This document shows, piece after piece, positions 7,746 to 15,108 of a stretch of 35,500 nt of DNA; positions within the stretch are counted from its first letter, which is position 1; each line of letters begins with the position of its first letter. The notes below the pieces were generated by a model that saw only the letters and a list, made by a program, of their open reading frames with translations, was not told the DNA's origin and ran no database searches. The position numbers were made by a program, and so were the translations under genes. This stretch comes from Patescibacteria group bacterium (GTDB taxonomy: Bacteria; Patescibacteriota; Patescibacteriia; SG8-24): contig JAHJAU010000041.1 of assembly GCA_018813785.1 (NCBI GenBank), positions 1 through 35,500 of the forward strand, read 5' to 3'.

Positions 7746-8360
7746 ATGAATGATAAAAGTTCGACTCTTATCGGTCAGGCTTACGACAAAATTGCCGGAC
7801 TGTATGTGGCCGAGGCCTACGTCGAAGACCCCAGTCAGGAAAGCCGAAATCGATTTATTTCTTTATTACCCGAACACGGCCGAGTTTTAGATATTGGTTG
7901 TGGCGGCGGTCAAGATAGCGCCGGCTTCGAGATAGCTCAGTTGGTGGTCTATGGCGTTGATCCATCAGAGCGCATGATTGAGCTGGCTACGACCTTGGTG
8001 CCTTCGGGTCATTTTCAAGTAGCTGGTTTTTTGACAGCCGAGCTAGAAGCCGAAAGTTTTGATGGTGTGTGGTGCAGTCGAGTTTTTCATCACGTGCCCA
8101 TGGCTGAGCAGAATGAGTTTGTTCAGCGAATGAACTTGATGCTTAAACCGGGCGGTTGGCTTTATTTGTCAGTTCAGCTGAATGAAGATGAAACCGATGA
8201 AGAGACCTGGGATGTTGAAAGCGGCGGTACCAAATCTTTAATTAAAACCCTGGGTCATCGTTCTTGGCCAGCCATTTTAAAAGACAACGGTTTTGAGGTT
8301 ACTGATATTCGCAAATATAGTACCGATGGCTGGGTAGAAGCTTATGCCATTAAACGTTAA
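7746..8360 (+). CDS. Class I SAM-dependent methyltransferase
   Basis: The 204-residue cytoplasmic protein has a Rossmann-type methyltransferase fold: motif I VLDIGCGGGQDSAGF (about 45-60), the acidic end of strand 2 VYGVDPSERMI, motif IV FDGVWCSRVFHHVP, and MLKPGGWLYLSVQ. It resembles the Methyltransf_11 group of small-molecule methyltransferases; the substrate cannot be inferred. The ATG at 7746 is preferred; an in-frame TTG at 7725 overlapping the murB stop is the alternative. It follows murB by 17 nt, so it is probably in the murCB transcript, but a role in cell-wall synthesis is only suggested by position. Confidence 0.88.
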   Translation: MNDKSSTLIGQAYDKIAGLYVAEAYVEDPSQESRNRFISLLPEHGRVLDIGCGGGQDSAGFEIAQLVVYGVDPSERMIELATTLVPSGHFQVAGFLTAELEAESFDGVWCSRVFHHVPMAEQNEFVQRMNLMLKPGGWLYLSVQLNEDETDEETWDVESGGTKSLIKTLGHRSWPAILKDNGFEVTDIRKYSTDGWVEAYAIKR

Positions 8361-8424
8361 AAGAATTTGATTGCTTCATCTTTCTATTATTTCAATCTCT
8401 CAGATAATTAATATCTTTCACGTT

Positions 8425-9375
8425 ATGGATAATGAGAGTCAAAATAATTACCGAAGAAATTGGCGCTGGTTTTATTTAAAATGGCAATTCTTTTTGTTGT
8501 TAGCGATTGGTGGAGCGGTAATTTGGTGGTTGAACTACGGTAATATATGTCGACTGCCAATTAATTATCGTTTGGGGCAAGTGGATGCCAGATTTGGCTT
8601 AACGAGAGCTGAAATAATGCCCGCACTCGAACAAGCTGAACAGTGGTGGGAAAGCAGCCTCGGTGCTGATTTATTTGAATATGATACGGGGGTTGAATAT
8701 GCCCTGACTATAAATTTTGTTTTTGATGAGCGCCAGCGAGCTACGCAAGAATTACGATTAATTCAGTCTCAAAAGCTGGCGCTGGAAGATGAGATTGAAA
8801 ATATCGTCGGTGAGTATCGTGACCTGCGAGCTTTATATGATCAACGCGAAGTCGCGGTTCTGGAGTTACAGACGATTTATAATGATCAGTTAGAACAATT
8901 CAAGCAATTGGTACAGGTTTGGAACAAGCGTGGTGGGGCACCGCATGTTGTTTATGACGAGCTACAGAAAGAGCAGGCTGAATTAGATGAATTTGTTATT
9001 CAAATCAACTCATTTATTGCTCAACAAAATGAACTGGCAACACGCATTAATCAGTTGGCCGACACAGAAAGTGAGACCGTGCAAATTTTTAATGAAGGAG
9101 TGCGTGAATTTAACGAGAATTATGTTGTTCGAGAAAATTATGAAGAAGAGCAGGGTATTTATGGGTTAGATACCATCAATGTTTATCAGTTTGATGATCA
9201 ATCAGATTTGATATCGTTGTTAGCTCATGAGCTGGGTCATGCCCTGGGTTTGGATCACTCCGATGATCCGCAAAGTGTGATGTATCCAAAAAAGAACGAA
9301 CGACAAGTGATTGGCGAGACGCGCATTTCCAGTCAGTCCATGCAAGTTTTAAAGAAAAGATGCAATTTAAAGTGA
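8425..9375 (+). CDS. Membrane-anchored matrixin-like metalloprotease with coiled-coil insertion
   Basis: The 316-residue protein has one N-terminal transmembrane segment (about 22-36) and is otherwise predicted outside the cell. The C-terminus carries the zinc motif HELGHALGLDH (268-278: His268, Glu269, His272, His278) and a following Met-turn SVMYP (Met286), the signature of M10/matrixin metzincins. The fold appears split: a helix/strand unit at 60-100 (AEIMPALEQAEQWW; YALTINFVF) is separated from the catalytic helix by about 115 residues of Glu/Gln-rich coiled coil (103-215). The ATG at 8425 avoids an N-terminal extension and leaves the membrane segment near the start; no Shine-Dalgarno. 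Substrate unknown. Confidence 0.88.
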   Translation: MDNESQNNYRRNWRWFYLKWQFFLLLAIGGAVIWWLNYGNICRLPINYRLGQVDARFGLTRAEIMPALEQAEQWWESSLGADLFEYDTGVEYALTINFVFDERQRATQELRLIQSQKLALEDEIENIVGEYRDLRALYDQREVAVLELQTIYNDQLEQFKQLVQVWNKRGGAPHVVYDELQKEQAELDEFVIQINSFIAQQNELATRINQLADTESETVQIFNEGVREFNENYVVRENYEEEQGIYGLDTINVYQFDDQSDLISLLAHELGHALGLDHSDDPQSVMYPKKNERQVIGETRISSQSMQVLKKRCNLK

Positions 9376-9405
9376 TCATTAGGCGGTCGTTTTCTTTGGT
9401 AGAAA

Positions 9406-9411
9406 TATAAT
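9406..9411 (+). promoter_or_regulatory. -10 box TATAAT for hpf
   Basis: A perfect TATAAT 27 nt before the hpf ATG. No convincing -35 is seen at 16-18 nt, so it is a -10-only call. The predicted leader is about 20 nt and has no ribosome-binding site. Confidence 0.45.
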
Positions 9412-9438
9412 TTGTTTAGTTATTTAATTGAAACTAAT

Positions 9439-9756
9439 ATGCATTTCGATATAAAAACAAAAAACATGGATTTAACTGAGGCGATTCGGGCGGCGGTTGA
9501 AGAGAAAATAACCAAATTAGTGCCGCTGGTGGAACGATTTGGCGAATCGGTCTTGGCTGAGATTGAAGTGGGGAAAACCACCGGTCATCACAGCAAGGGG
9601 CCATTTTTTCGGGCGGAAGTACGGGTTCGTTTGCCGGGCAAATTAGTTTATGCTGACGCACAGGATGAGGATTTATATCTGGCAGTGCGTGAAGCTCGCG
9701 ATAAGGCCAAGCGTCAAATTTTGGATTATAAAGAAACTCTGAACAATCGATCTTAA
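9439..9756 (+). CDS. hpf: Ribosome hibernation promoting factor, short form (HPF/YfiA family)
   Basis: Binds the 30S decoding centre and dimerises or silences ribosomes under stress. The 105-residue protein matches the N-terminal ribosome-binding domain: MHFDIKTKNMDLTEAIRAAVEEKI, LAEIEVGK, FRAEVRVRLPG, DEDLYLAVREARDKAKRQI. The C-terminal domain of long HPF is absent, so it is a short-type factor. The ATG at 9439 gives the family N-terminus; the frame is open to a TTG at 9412 inside the promoter region. TATAAT at 9406-9411 is a likely -10. It directly precedes secA, a neighbourhood also common in Firmicutes. Confidence 0.93.
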   Translation: MHFDIKTKNMDLTEAIRAAVEEKITKLVPLVERFGESVLAEIEVGKTTGHHSKGPFFRAEVRVRLPGKLVYADAQDEDLYLAVREARDKAKRQILDYKETLNNRS

Positions 9757-9761
9757 ACTTG

Positions 9762-9807
9762 AAAAAGTGTCAGACAGTTTTAAGGTAAAAATTGTTTGAC
9801 GCTTTTT
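9762..9807 (+). terminator. Long hairpin terminator after hpf
   Basis: GTGTCAGACAGTTTT (9768-9782) pairs with AAAATTGTTTGACGC (9788-9802) using three G-U pairs; flanking A-tract and CTTTTTC follow. Its left arm shares AAGTG-CAGACAGTTTT with the hairpin at 1291-1333. Confidence 0.8.
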
Positions 9808-9839
9808 CATTAGATAAGTCTGAAAAGTTGGTCATTGAG

Positions 9840-9868
9840 TGGACTATCATTCCGTACGCGTGTATAAA
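9840..9868 (+). promoter_or_regulatory. Promoter TGGACT-17-TATAAA for secA
   Basis: -35 TGGACT (9840-9845), 17 nt, -10 TATAAA (9863-9868); a second AT-rich box TATATT follows at 9873. The leader would be about 28 nt and has no Shine-Dalgarno. Confidence 0.45.
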
Positions 9869-9902
9869 TAGGTATATTACTTCCAGAATTAACGCACTTC
9901 AC

Positions 9903-12680
9903 ATGTCTCTTTTTTATAAGATTTTCGGCGATCCGAACGAGAAGGTTTTGACTGAAATGCAACCGATCGTCGAAGATATCAACAATTTAGAAAAAGAAAT
10001 CGAACAGCTGGGTCCAGAAGCACTTCGTGACCGGTCACTTGATTTGAAAGCTCGGGTAACTGCCGGTACAGCGCTCGATGTGATTTTACCGGAGGCATTT
10101 GCGTTGTGTCGCGAGGCAGCCAAGCGCACGCTTCATCAGCGACATTATGATGTTCAGCTGTTGGGTGGTTTGGCTTTGCATCGCGGACAAATCGCGGAAA
10201 TGCGTACTGGTGAGGGTAAGACTTTGACCGCTACCTTGGCGGTTTATCTGAATGCGTTGACCGGCAAGGGAGTACACGTAATCACCGTTAATGATTACCT
10301 GTCCCGTCGTGACGCCTCCTGGATGGGGCAGGTTTATAATGCTTTGGGTTTGTCAGTGGCGTGTATTAATCACATGTCTGCTTTTCGTTACGATTCGGAT
10401 TGGCAGGCACCAACTGAAATTGAAGAGGTATCTCTGGCCAATTTAGCTGAAGCAGCTGAAAAAGAAGAAGGTGGTGTAGTGGATCAAAAACGTGATCGTA
10501 TCGGTTCGTTTAAGGTAGAGATGGATTACTTGAAGCCCTGCGAGCGTCAGGAAGCGTATCAGGCAGATATTACTTATGGCACTAATAATGAATTCGGTTT
10601 TGATTACCTGCGCGACAACATGGCCATGCGGCCAGAACACAAGGTTCAGCGTCCGCATCATTACGCTATCGTGGACGAAGTGGACTCAATTTTGATTGAT
10701 GAGGCGCGTACGCCGCTCATTATTTCTGCAGCAGCCGAGGAAGCGGCTGATATTTACTACAAATTTGCGACGTTGATTAAGCCGATGAAAGAGAACGTGG
10801 ATTTCAATAAAGATGAAAAGATGAAATCCTCCAGCTTTACAGAAGAAGGTCAGAATCGAATCGCTAAATTACTCGGTTACGATCCGTGGTCTGAAAATGA
10901 TACCAGTACAATTTTTCATCTGGAGGCAGCTCTGCGAGCCGACAAGATGTACGAGAAGGATAAAGATTATGTAGTCAAAGATGATGAAGTGATTATCGTG
11001 GATGAGTTTACTGGACGATTGATGCAAGGGCGACGTTATAGCGAAGGTTTACACCAGGCGATTGAAGCCAAAGAAGGTGTGGCTATTCAGCGTGAAAGTC
11101 GGACGTTGGCCACTATCACTTTTCAGAATTATTTTCGCATGTATGAAAAGTTGGCCGGCATGACCGGTACCGCGGCCACTGAAGCTGAGGAATTCGCCAA
11201 AATTTACAATCTGGACGTAACGGTTATTCCGACTAATCGATCCAATGCTCGGGTGGATTTATCGGATCGAATTTATAAAAGTGAGCAGGCGAAGTTTATT
11301 GCGGTGGTGAAAGAAATTCGTGAGCGACATGAAAGAGGTCAGCCGGTATTGGTCGGCACCGCCTCCATTGAGAAGAATGAGATTTTGGGCGAATTGTTGA
11401 CCAGGGAAGGTATTCCGCACGAATTATTGAATGCCAAAAACCATGAACGTGAGGCGCAGATTATTGCGCAAGCTGGTCGGTTTGGGGCGGTGACCGTGGC
11501 CACTAACATGGCTGGCCGCGGTGTCGACATTATCCTGGGTGGTAATCCAGCCAACGCAGTCGATGCCCAAAAAGTCAAAGAGCTTGGTGGTTTATTTGTT
11601 CTGGGTACAGAACGACACGAATCACGACGCATAGATAATCAGCTGCGCGGTCGATCTGGTCGTCAGGGTGATCCGGGCGTCACGCAATTTTTCATCTCTT
11701 TAGAAGATGATTTGTTGCGTATTTTTGCCACGGACAGCATGCGTTCCATGTTGGATCGGCTGGGCCTGCCAGACGATGTGCCAATCGAAAATCGAATGGT
11801 TAATCGTTCGATCGAAAGTGCCCAGAAAAAAGTCGAGGGTCATCACTTTGATATTCGCAAACATCTTTTAGAGTACGATGACGTATTGAATCGACATCGC
11901 GAAGTATTTTATAACAAGCGCGATGAACTTTTGTTTATTGTGCCGGGTGATTCAGTTACAGTCAGAGAGCGGGCGATTGAATGGGTTGAATCAGAAATTG
12001 AACGAGTAGTGCTGTTTCACACAGCAGCCGAAGATGAAAAAGCCTGGGATTTGAAAGAGATTTATGAAGTTATTGCAACTATTTTTCCGGTTTCCGAAGC
12101 TGATCGTGAGCAGTTAACTGACATTCACCAGACAGCCGGTTCTAAAAAAGCCGATGCTGAAGCTCGCACCAAGATTATCGAACATCTAATGACTTTGGTG
12201 AAGCGTGAATACGATGCGCTAGAGGCGCGGGTTGACGCAGTCTTAAAAGAATATGAAAACGTTGGAGCGTTCCCTGATTTGGTTCGCGGAATGATGTTGC
12301 GAGCCATGGATATGTTATGGGTAGAGCATTTGGATGCTATGGATCATATGCGAACTGGTGTAGGGTTGCAGGGTTACGGTCAGCGCGATCCGTTGGTTCA
12401 GTATAAGAAAGAAGCGTTTCGAATGTTTAACGAATTGATGGCCATGGTGGAAAAACAAGTGGTGTATTCATTGTTTAAGATGAGTGTTGCACCGCGTCCG
12501 GATCAGTCACGGAGATACGCCAAATCATTGATGGACTCTCAGGGGGTAAAAATGCAGGGAGCTGGAAAGGTGGCTGGTGAGTCCGGCAATAATGCTGGCG
12601 GTGGTCAGGCTAAGGTGGGTCGTAACGAACCCTGTCCTTGCGGTAGTGGAAAAAAATATAAGAAGTGTTGCGGGGCATAA
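9903..12680 (+). CDS. secA: Preprotein translocase ATPase SecA
   Basis: Motor of the general secretion pathway; drives unfolded preproteins through SecYEG with ATP. The 925-residue protein has Walker A RTGEGKTLT (101-109), the DITYGTNNEFGFDYLRDNM segment, Walker B EVDSILIDEARTPLIIS, GMTGTAATEAEEF, MAGRGVDIILGGNP, and RGRSGRQGDPG. It ends in a SEC-C zinc site (Cys911, Cys913, Cys922, Cys923). There is an insertion of about 50 residues between LSVACIN and YQADITYGT, longer than in E. coli SecA. The ATG at 9903 gives the standard MSLFYKIFGDPNEK start; the in-frame extension upstream runs into the hpf terminator. csaA starts 5 nt downstream. Confidence 0.98.
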   Translation: MSLFYKIFGDPNEKVLTEMQPIVEDINNLEKEIEQLGPEALRDRSLDLKARVTAGTALDVILPEAFALCREAAKRTLHQRHYDVQLLGGLALHRGQIAEMRTGEGKTLTATLAVYLNALTGKGVHVITVNDYLSRRDASWMGQVYNALGLSVACINHMSAFRYDSDWQAPTEIEEVSLANLAEAAEKEEGGVVDQKRDRIGSFKVEMDYLKPCERQEAYQADITYGTNNEFGFDYLRDNMAMRPEHKVQRPHHYAIVDEVDSILIDEARTPLIISAAAEEAADIYYKFATLIKPMKENVDFNKDEKMKSSSFTEEGQNRIAKLLGYDPWSENDTSTIFHLEAALRADKMYEKDKDYVVKDDEVIIVDEFTGRLMQGRRYSEGLHQAIEAKEGVAIQRESRTLATITFQNYFRMYEKLAGMTGTAATEAEEFAKIYNLDVTVIPTNRSNARVDLSDRIYKSEQAKFIAVVKEIRERHERGQPVLVGTASIEKNEILGELLTREGIPHELLNAKNHEREAQIIAQAGRFGAVTVATNMAGRGVDIILGGNPANAVDAQKVKELGGLFVLGTERHESRRIDNQLRGRSGRQGDPGVTQFFISLEDDLLRIFATDSMRSMLDRLGLPDDVPIENRMVNRSIESAQKKVEGHHFDIRKHLLEYDDVLNRHREVFYNKRDELLFIVPGDSVTVRERAIEWVESEIERVVLFHTAAEDEKAWDLKEIYEVIATIFPVSEADREQLTDIHQTAGSKKADAEARTKIIEHLMTLVKREYDALEARVDAVLKEYENVGAFPDLVRGMMLRAMDMLWVEHLDAMDHMRTGVGLQGYGQRDPLVQYKKEAFRMFNELMAMVEKQVVYSLFKMSVAPRPDQSRRYAKSLMDSQGVKMQGAGKVAGESGNNAGGGQAKVGRNEPCPCGSGKKYKKCCGA

Positions 12681-12685
12681 AGACC

Positions 12686-13018
12686 ATGATTGATTACAAA
12701 GATTTTGAAAAAGTGGATATACGAGTGGGGGAGATTGTGAAGGTTGAAGATTTTCCTGAGGCCAGAAAACCAGCTTATAAGTTAATGATAGATTTTGGTT
12801 CAGAAATTGGGATCAAAAAATCTTCAGCTCAAATTACCGAACACTACTCAAAAGAAGAACTGCTGGGAAAGTTAATTATTGGGGTAGTTAATTTTCCACC
12901 AAAACAGATCGGTTCTTTTATGTCAGAAACTCTTACCTTGGGGTTGTCGGATGAGAAGGGTGACGTAGTGTTATTGAGTCCGGACATAAAAGTCCCCACG
13001 GGCGGAAAAATGTTTTAA
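12686..13018 (+). CDS. csaA: CsaA-like export chaperone (tRNA-binding OB-fold)
   Basis: The 110-residue protein begins YKDFEKVDIRVGEIVKVEDFPEARKPAYKL, which closely matches CsaA; downstream are SSAQITEHYSKEELLGK, VNFPPKQIGSFMSE and the terminal VPTGGKMF. Family knowledge: CsaA is a homodimeric OB-fold protein related to the tRNA-binding domain of MetRS; in Bacillus it binds SecA and preproteins as an export chaperone. Its position 5 nt after secA, probably translated from the same message, supports that role here. ATG at 12686 chosen; the frame is open to a TTG inside the secA end. Confidence 0.93.
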   Translation: MIDYKDFEKVDIRVGEIVKVEDFPEARKPAYKLMIDFGSEIGIKKSSAQITEHYSKEELLGKLIIGVVNFPPKQIGSFMSETLTLGLSDEKGDVVLLSPDIKVPTGGKMF

Positions 13019-13121
13019 GGTCAGTGGTCAAACAGGGTATTCCAGAAGAGATCGCTCAGACGATAGAGCTATTCAATAAATAAAGAGTAGATCAAAGAGG
13101 TGAGAGCTTAGATTATTTTTT

Positions 13122-13148
13122 GGAGGAATCTTGATGATAAAAATATGA
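13122..13148 (+). promoter_or_regulatory. GGAGG site serving a 4-codon leader ORF overlapping the next start
   Basis: GGAGG (13122-13126) lies 7 nt before an ATG at 13134 that opens a four-codon frame (Met-Ile-Lys-Ile) ending TGA at 13146-13148. That stop overlaps the ATG (13145) of the DUF5680-like gene, which is itself 18 nt from the GGAGG. The arrangement suggests translational coupling or re-initiation. Confidence 0.4.
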
Positions 13149-13630
13149 CATCAGACACTTTAATTAAGGCGGATACGGATGTGCTGGCTAGTTTTTTGGT
13201 CGAGGCCAAGCGGAAAACATATGCCGCGAACGGTGAGAGCGGCGAAGAACGGCGTGCCGATGGCGGGCGGGAACTTACTTATGAGTCCGGTCAGTTCTTA
13301 TATCGCGATCGCTATTATGGTTTTAATCCGTTCGTCGGTCAGGAATTGGTGTTTAAAAAAGGCCAGTGTATTTGGGCTATGAATTATTATGGGGAGGTTT
13401 CTCCGGAGGTGGTGGACGTCAAGGCTGTTTATGCGTTTTTGAAAGCGGCACTAAGAGAAGTCGATACACGAAACCCCTTTCGTGGTCCGTATAATTTCAC
13501 TGACGAAAAATATTCTTATCAAAATGTATGCGGCGGCAATGTCGAAAGGTTCAACGGTCGAGAAGTTATCAAGCGAGGGGATTTCGAAATATACAAACTC
13601 TCTTATCAAGGGGGGTTGGTCAAGATTTGA
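13145..13630 (+). CDS. DUF5680-domain protein
   Basis: The 161-residue soluble protein matches the pattern of DUF5680: FLVEAKRKTYAANGE near the N-terminus, LTYESGQFLYRDRYYG, FVGQELVFKKGQCIWAMNYYGEV, then FLKAALREV, NPFRGPYNF, and a closing KRGDFEIYKLSYQGGLVKI. In other bacteria this domain stands alone or follows an XRE-type DNA-binding domain; its biochemical role is unknown to me. There is no in-frame start upstream of the ATG at 13145, and the GGAGG upstream is better placed for a 4-codon leader frame. The heptad-repeat gene starts 56 nt downstream. Confidence 0.8.
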   Translation: MTSDTLIKADTDVLASFLVEAKRKTYAANGESGEERRADGGRELTYESGQFLYRDRYYGFNPFVGQELVFKKGQCIWAMNYYGEVSPEVVDVKAVYAFLKAALREVDTRNPFRGPYNFTDEKYSYQNVCGGNVERFNGREVIKRGDFEIYKLSYQGGLVKI

Positions 13631-13686
13631 CAGATTTTGACCGACAACCTAAAAGAGAGGCTGTCCGATTCATAACGTTAAATGAT

Positions 13687-14106
13687 ATGTCTTTTGAAGA
13701 GACAGTTATAACGGAGTTAAAGCAGATAAGCTTGCATTTAGGCGGTGTTGACCAGTGTCTAGAGGGCATCGATCAACATTTAGATGGTGTTGACCAGCGT
13801 CTAGAGGGCATCGATCAACATTTAGATGGTGTTGACCAGCGTCTAGAGGGTATCGATCAACATTTAGATGGTTTAGACGAGCAAGAAGATTTATTATTTC
13901 AGCAGATTACGGAAATAAATGAAAAAATTTCCGGTTTGACTACCAATGAGCGTGTGGATATGTTAGAAAATAAAATGATGACCTATTTTGACCAGCAGAA
14001 CTTATTATTAGAAAAATTTAACGTGGAGAGATTAAGCACTGTAGTACGTTTGGATCGCGTTGAGGGAACCATCGAGTTTTATCACCCGGATTGTAAATTA
14101 CATTAG
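13687..14106 (+). CDS. Hypothetical coiled-coil protein with heptad tandem repeats
   Basis: The 139-residue protein has no signal peptide. After a short N-terminus (MSFEETVITELKQISLHLG) it carries six-plus copies of a seven-residue unit G(V/I)DQ-x-L(E/D), encoded by three nearly identical 42-bp DNA repeats (13744-13869), then a longer coiled coil ending with LDRVEGTIEF. A parallel coiled-coil oligomer is the natural prediction. The ATG at 13687 is chosen because the open frame upstream overlaps the DUF5680 gene in another frame; the gene lacks a Shine-Dalgarno. Function unknown; the recent repeat expansion suggests length variation between strains. Confidence 0.75.
   Translation: MSFEETVITELKQISLHLGGVDQCLEGIDQHLDGVDQRLEGIDQHLDGVDQRLEGIDQHLDGLDEQEDLLFQQITEINEKISGLTTNERVDMLENKMMTYFDQQNLLLEKFNVERLSTVVRLDRVEGTIEFYHPDCKLH
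13744..13869 (+). repeat. Three tandem 42-bp repeats within a coding region
   Basis: Units 13744-13785, 13786-13827 and 13828-13869 differ by single bases (a TGT/CGT change giving Cys to Arg, and one silent GGC/GGT change). Each unit encodes two heptads of the form GVDQ-x-LE GIDQHLD. The near identity points to recent expansion by slippage or recombination. Confidence 0.95.
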
Positions 14107-14115
14107 TCTTAAATT

Positions 14116-14535
14116 ATGTCTGAAAATTGTCCACGCGTTGGTATTGGTTGTCTGGTGCTGAAAGATGGTCGAATTTTACTTGGTAAGCGCTTAGGGTCAT
14201 TTGAGGCTGGAACTTATGACAGCGCTGGCGGACATTTGGAGTACATGGAATCTATTGAAGCTGGTTTGCGGCGCGAAGTGCGAGAGGAGGCAGGGATTGA
14301 AATCAGTGAGCCGCGATTGCTGTGCGTTATAAATTATCGAGTTAATGCACCCAAGCATTATATTGGTATTGGTTTTGTGGCGGATTGGCTGAGCGGCGAA
14401 CCAACTGTTTGCGAACCTGACAAACGTGAGTCCTGGGATTGGTATGATTTGGATAATTTACCCGAGCCACTGTTTGGTGCGGCTAAATTATATATCGAAG
14501 CACTTAAAACCGGTCGAACATTTTTTGATGAATAA
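14116..14535 (+). CDS. Nudix hydrolase
   Basis: The 139-residue protein has a full Nudix box (GX5EX7REUXEEXGU): GGHLEYMESIEAGLRR followed by EVREEAGIEI, about residues 38-62, binding Mg2+ for cleavage of nucleoside-diphosphate-linked substrates. The N-terminal strand RVGIGCLVLKDGRILLGKR and the C-terminal WDWYDLDNLPEPLF resemble MutT/NUDT15-like enzymes. The substrate is not decided by sequence. It starts 9 nt after the heptad-repeat gene without a Shine-Dalgarno and is the first of two Nudix enzymes in the window. Confidence 0.92.
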   Translation: MSENCPRVGIGCLVLKDGRILLGKRLGSFEAGTYDSAGGHLEYMESIEAGLRREVREEAGIEISEPRLLCVINYRVNAPKHYIGIGFVADWLSGEPTVCEPDKRESWDWYDLDNLPEPLFGAAKLYIEALKTGRTFFDE

Positions 14536-14615
14536 TCACGGTGGAAGTTTTGAGGATGACAGCGCGGCGCCGGACTGCTATTATCAGTCACAGTTAATTA
14601 CTTACCAAAATCATC

Positions 14616-15065
14616 ATGTTGGATTTAAAAGAAGTTCATCAGCGTCTCGAAGAACTTAAGCATCGTCGTCGTGATTTGAACCGCATGTTTAAAGACGAGT
14701 TGGATCAAAATGAGTCGTATAAAAAAATCGTCGAAGAGTTAAAAGTCTTGCGAGAGAAGAAAAAGTCTATTGAGAATGTGGCGCGGGTGTCGTGTTTTGG
14801 TGGCTCAGACGAACTGGAGCGGATTAAAGAACAAATCAAAGATGAGAAACAATTACTCACTGATCTGGCGTTAAATCAATATGTTGCTGGACAAACCGTT
14901 GAGATTGTTGAAAACGAAACCCGTTTTGTGCCGCAATTCAGCGTGAAGTTTAAAAAAGAAAAATCTTCGTATGCCGAGGAGCAGCGAGCTGTTCGAGCCG
15001 AGTCTCATCCAACCAGAACCTTTTTACCGGCGGAGAAAGCTGGTGAGGCGTTAGTAACAATTTAG
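14616..15065 (+). CDS. Hypothetical 149-aa coiled-coil protein
   Basis: Unrecognised, highly charged 149-residue protein. Residues 1-95 are helical coiled coil (LKEVHQRLEELKHRRRDLNRMF; IVEELKVLREKKKSIE; ELERIKEQIKDEKQLL); the C-terminal third is less regular, with RFVPQFSVKFKKEKSSYAEE. No signal or membrane segment. The ATG at 14616 has no Shine-Dalgarno. It ends just before a strong bidirectional terminator shared with the convergent minus-strand gene. Probably cytoplasmic; a DNA- or ribosome-associated role is possible but unsupported. Confidence 0.72.
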   Translation: MLDLKEVHQRLEELKHRRRDLNRMFKDELDQNESYKKIVEELKVLREKKKSIENVARVSCFGGSDELERIKEQIKDEKQLLTDLALNQYVAGQTVEIVENETRFVPQFSVKFKKEKSSYAEEQRAVRAESHPTRTFLPAEKAGEALVTI

Positions 15066-15075
15066 TCTGAATTTT

Positions 15076-15105
15076 TAAAAAAACGTGCTTAAATAGCACG
15101 TTTTT
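15076..15105. terminator. Bidirectional terminator between convergent genes
   Basis: Perfect 7-bp stem ACGTGCT (15083-15089) / AGCACGT (15095-15101), loop TAAAT, with T-runs on both strands. It ends the 14616 gene on plus and the 15109 gene on minus. Confidence 0.9.
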
Positions 15106-15108
15106 GGT

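Noticed and set aside
9792-9902. Upstream extension of secA
   Set aside because: It begins inside the hpf terminator and adds residues absent from SecA; MSLFYKIFG at 9903 is the family start.
13528-13686. Upstream extension of the heptad-repeat protein
   Set aside because: It overlaps the DUF5680-like gene by about 100 bases in another frame; the ATG at 13687 is more economical.
13744-13869. CRISPR-like array
   Set aside because: The repeats are contiguous with no spacers and lie in frame inside a coding region.
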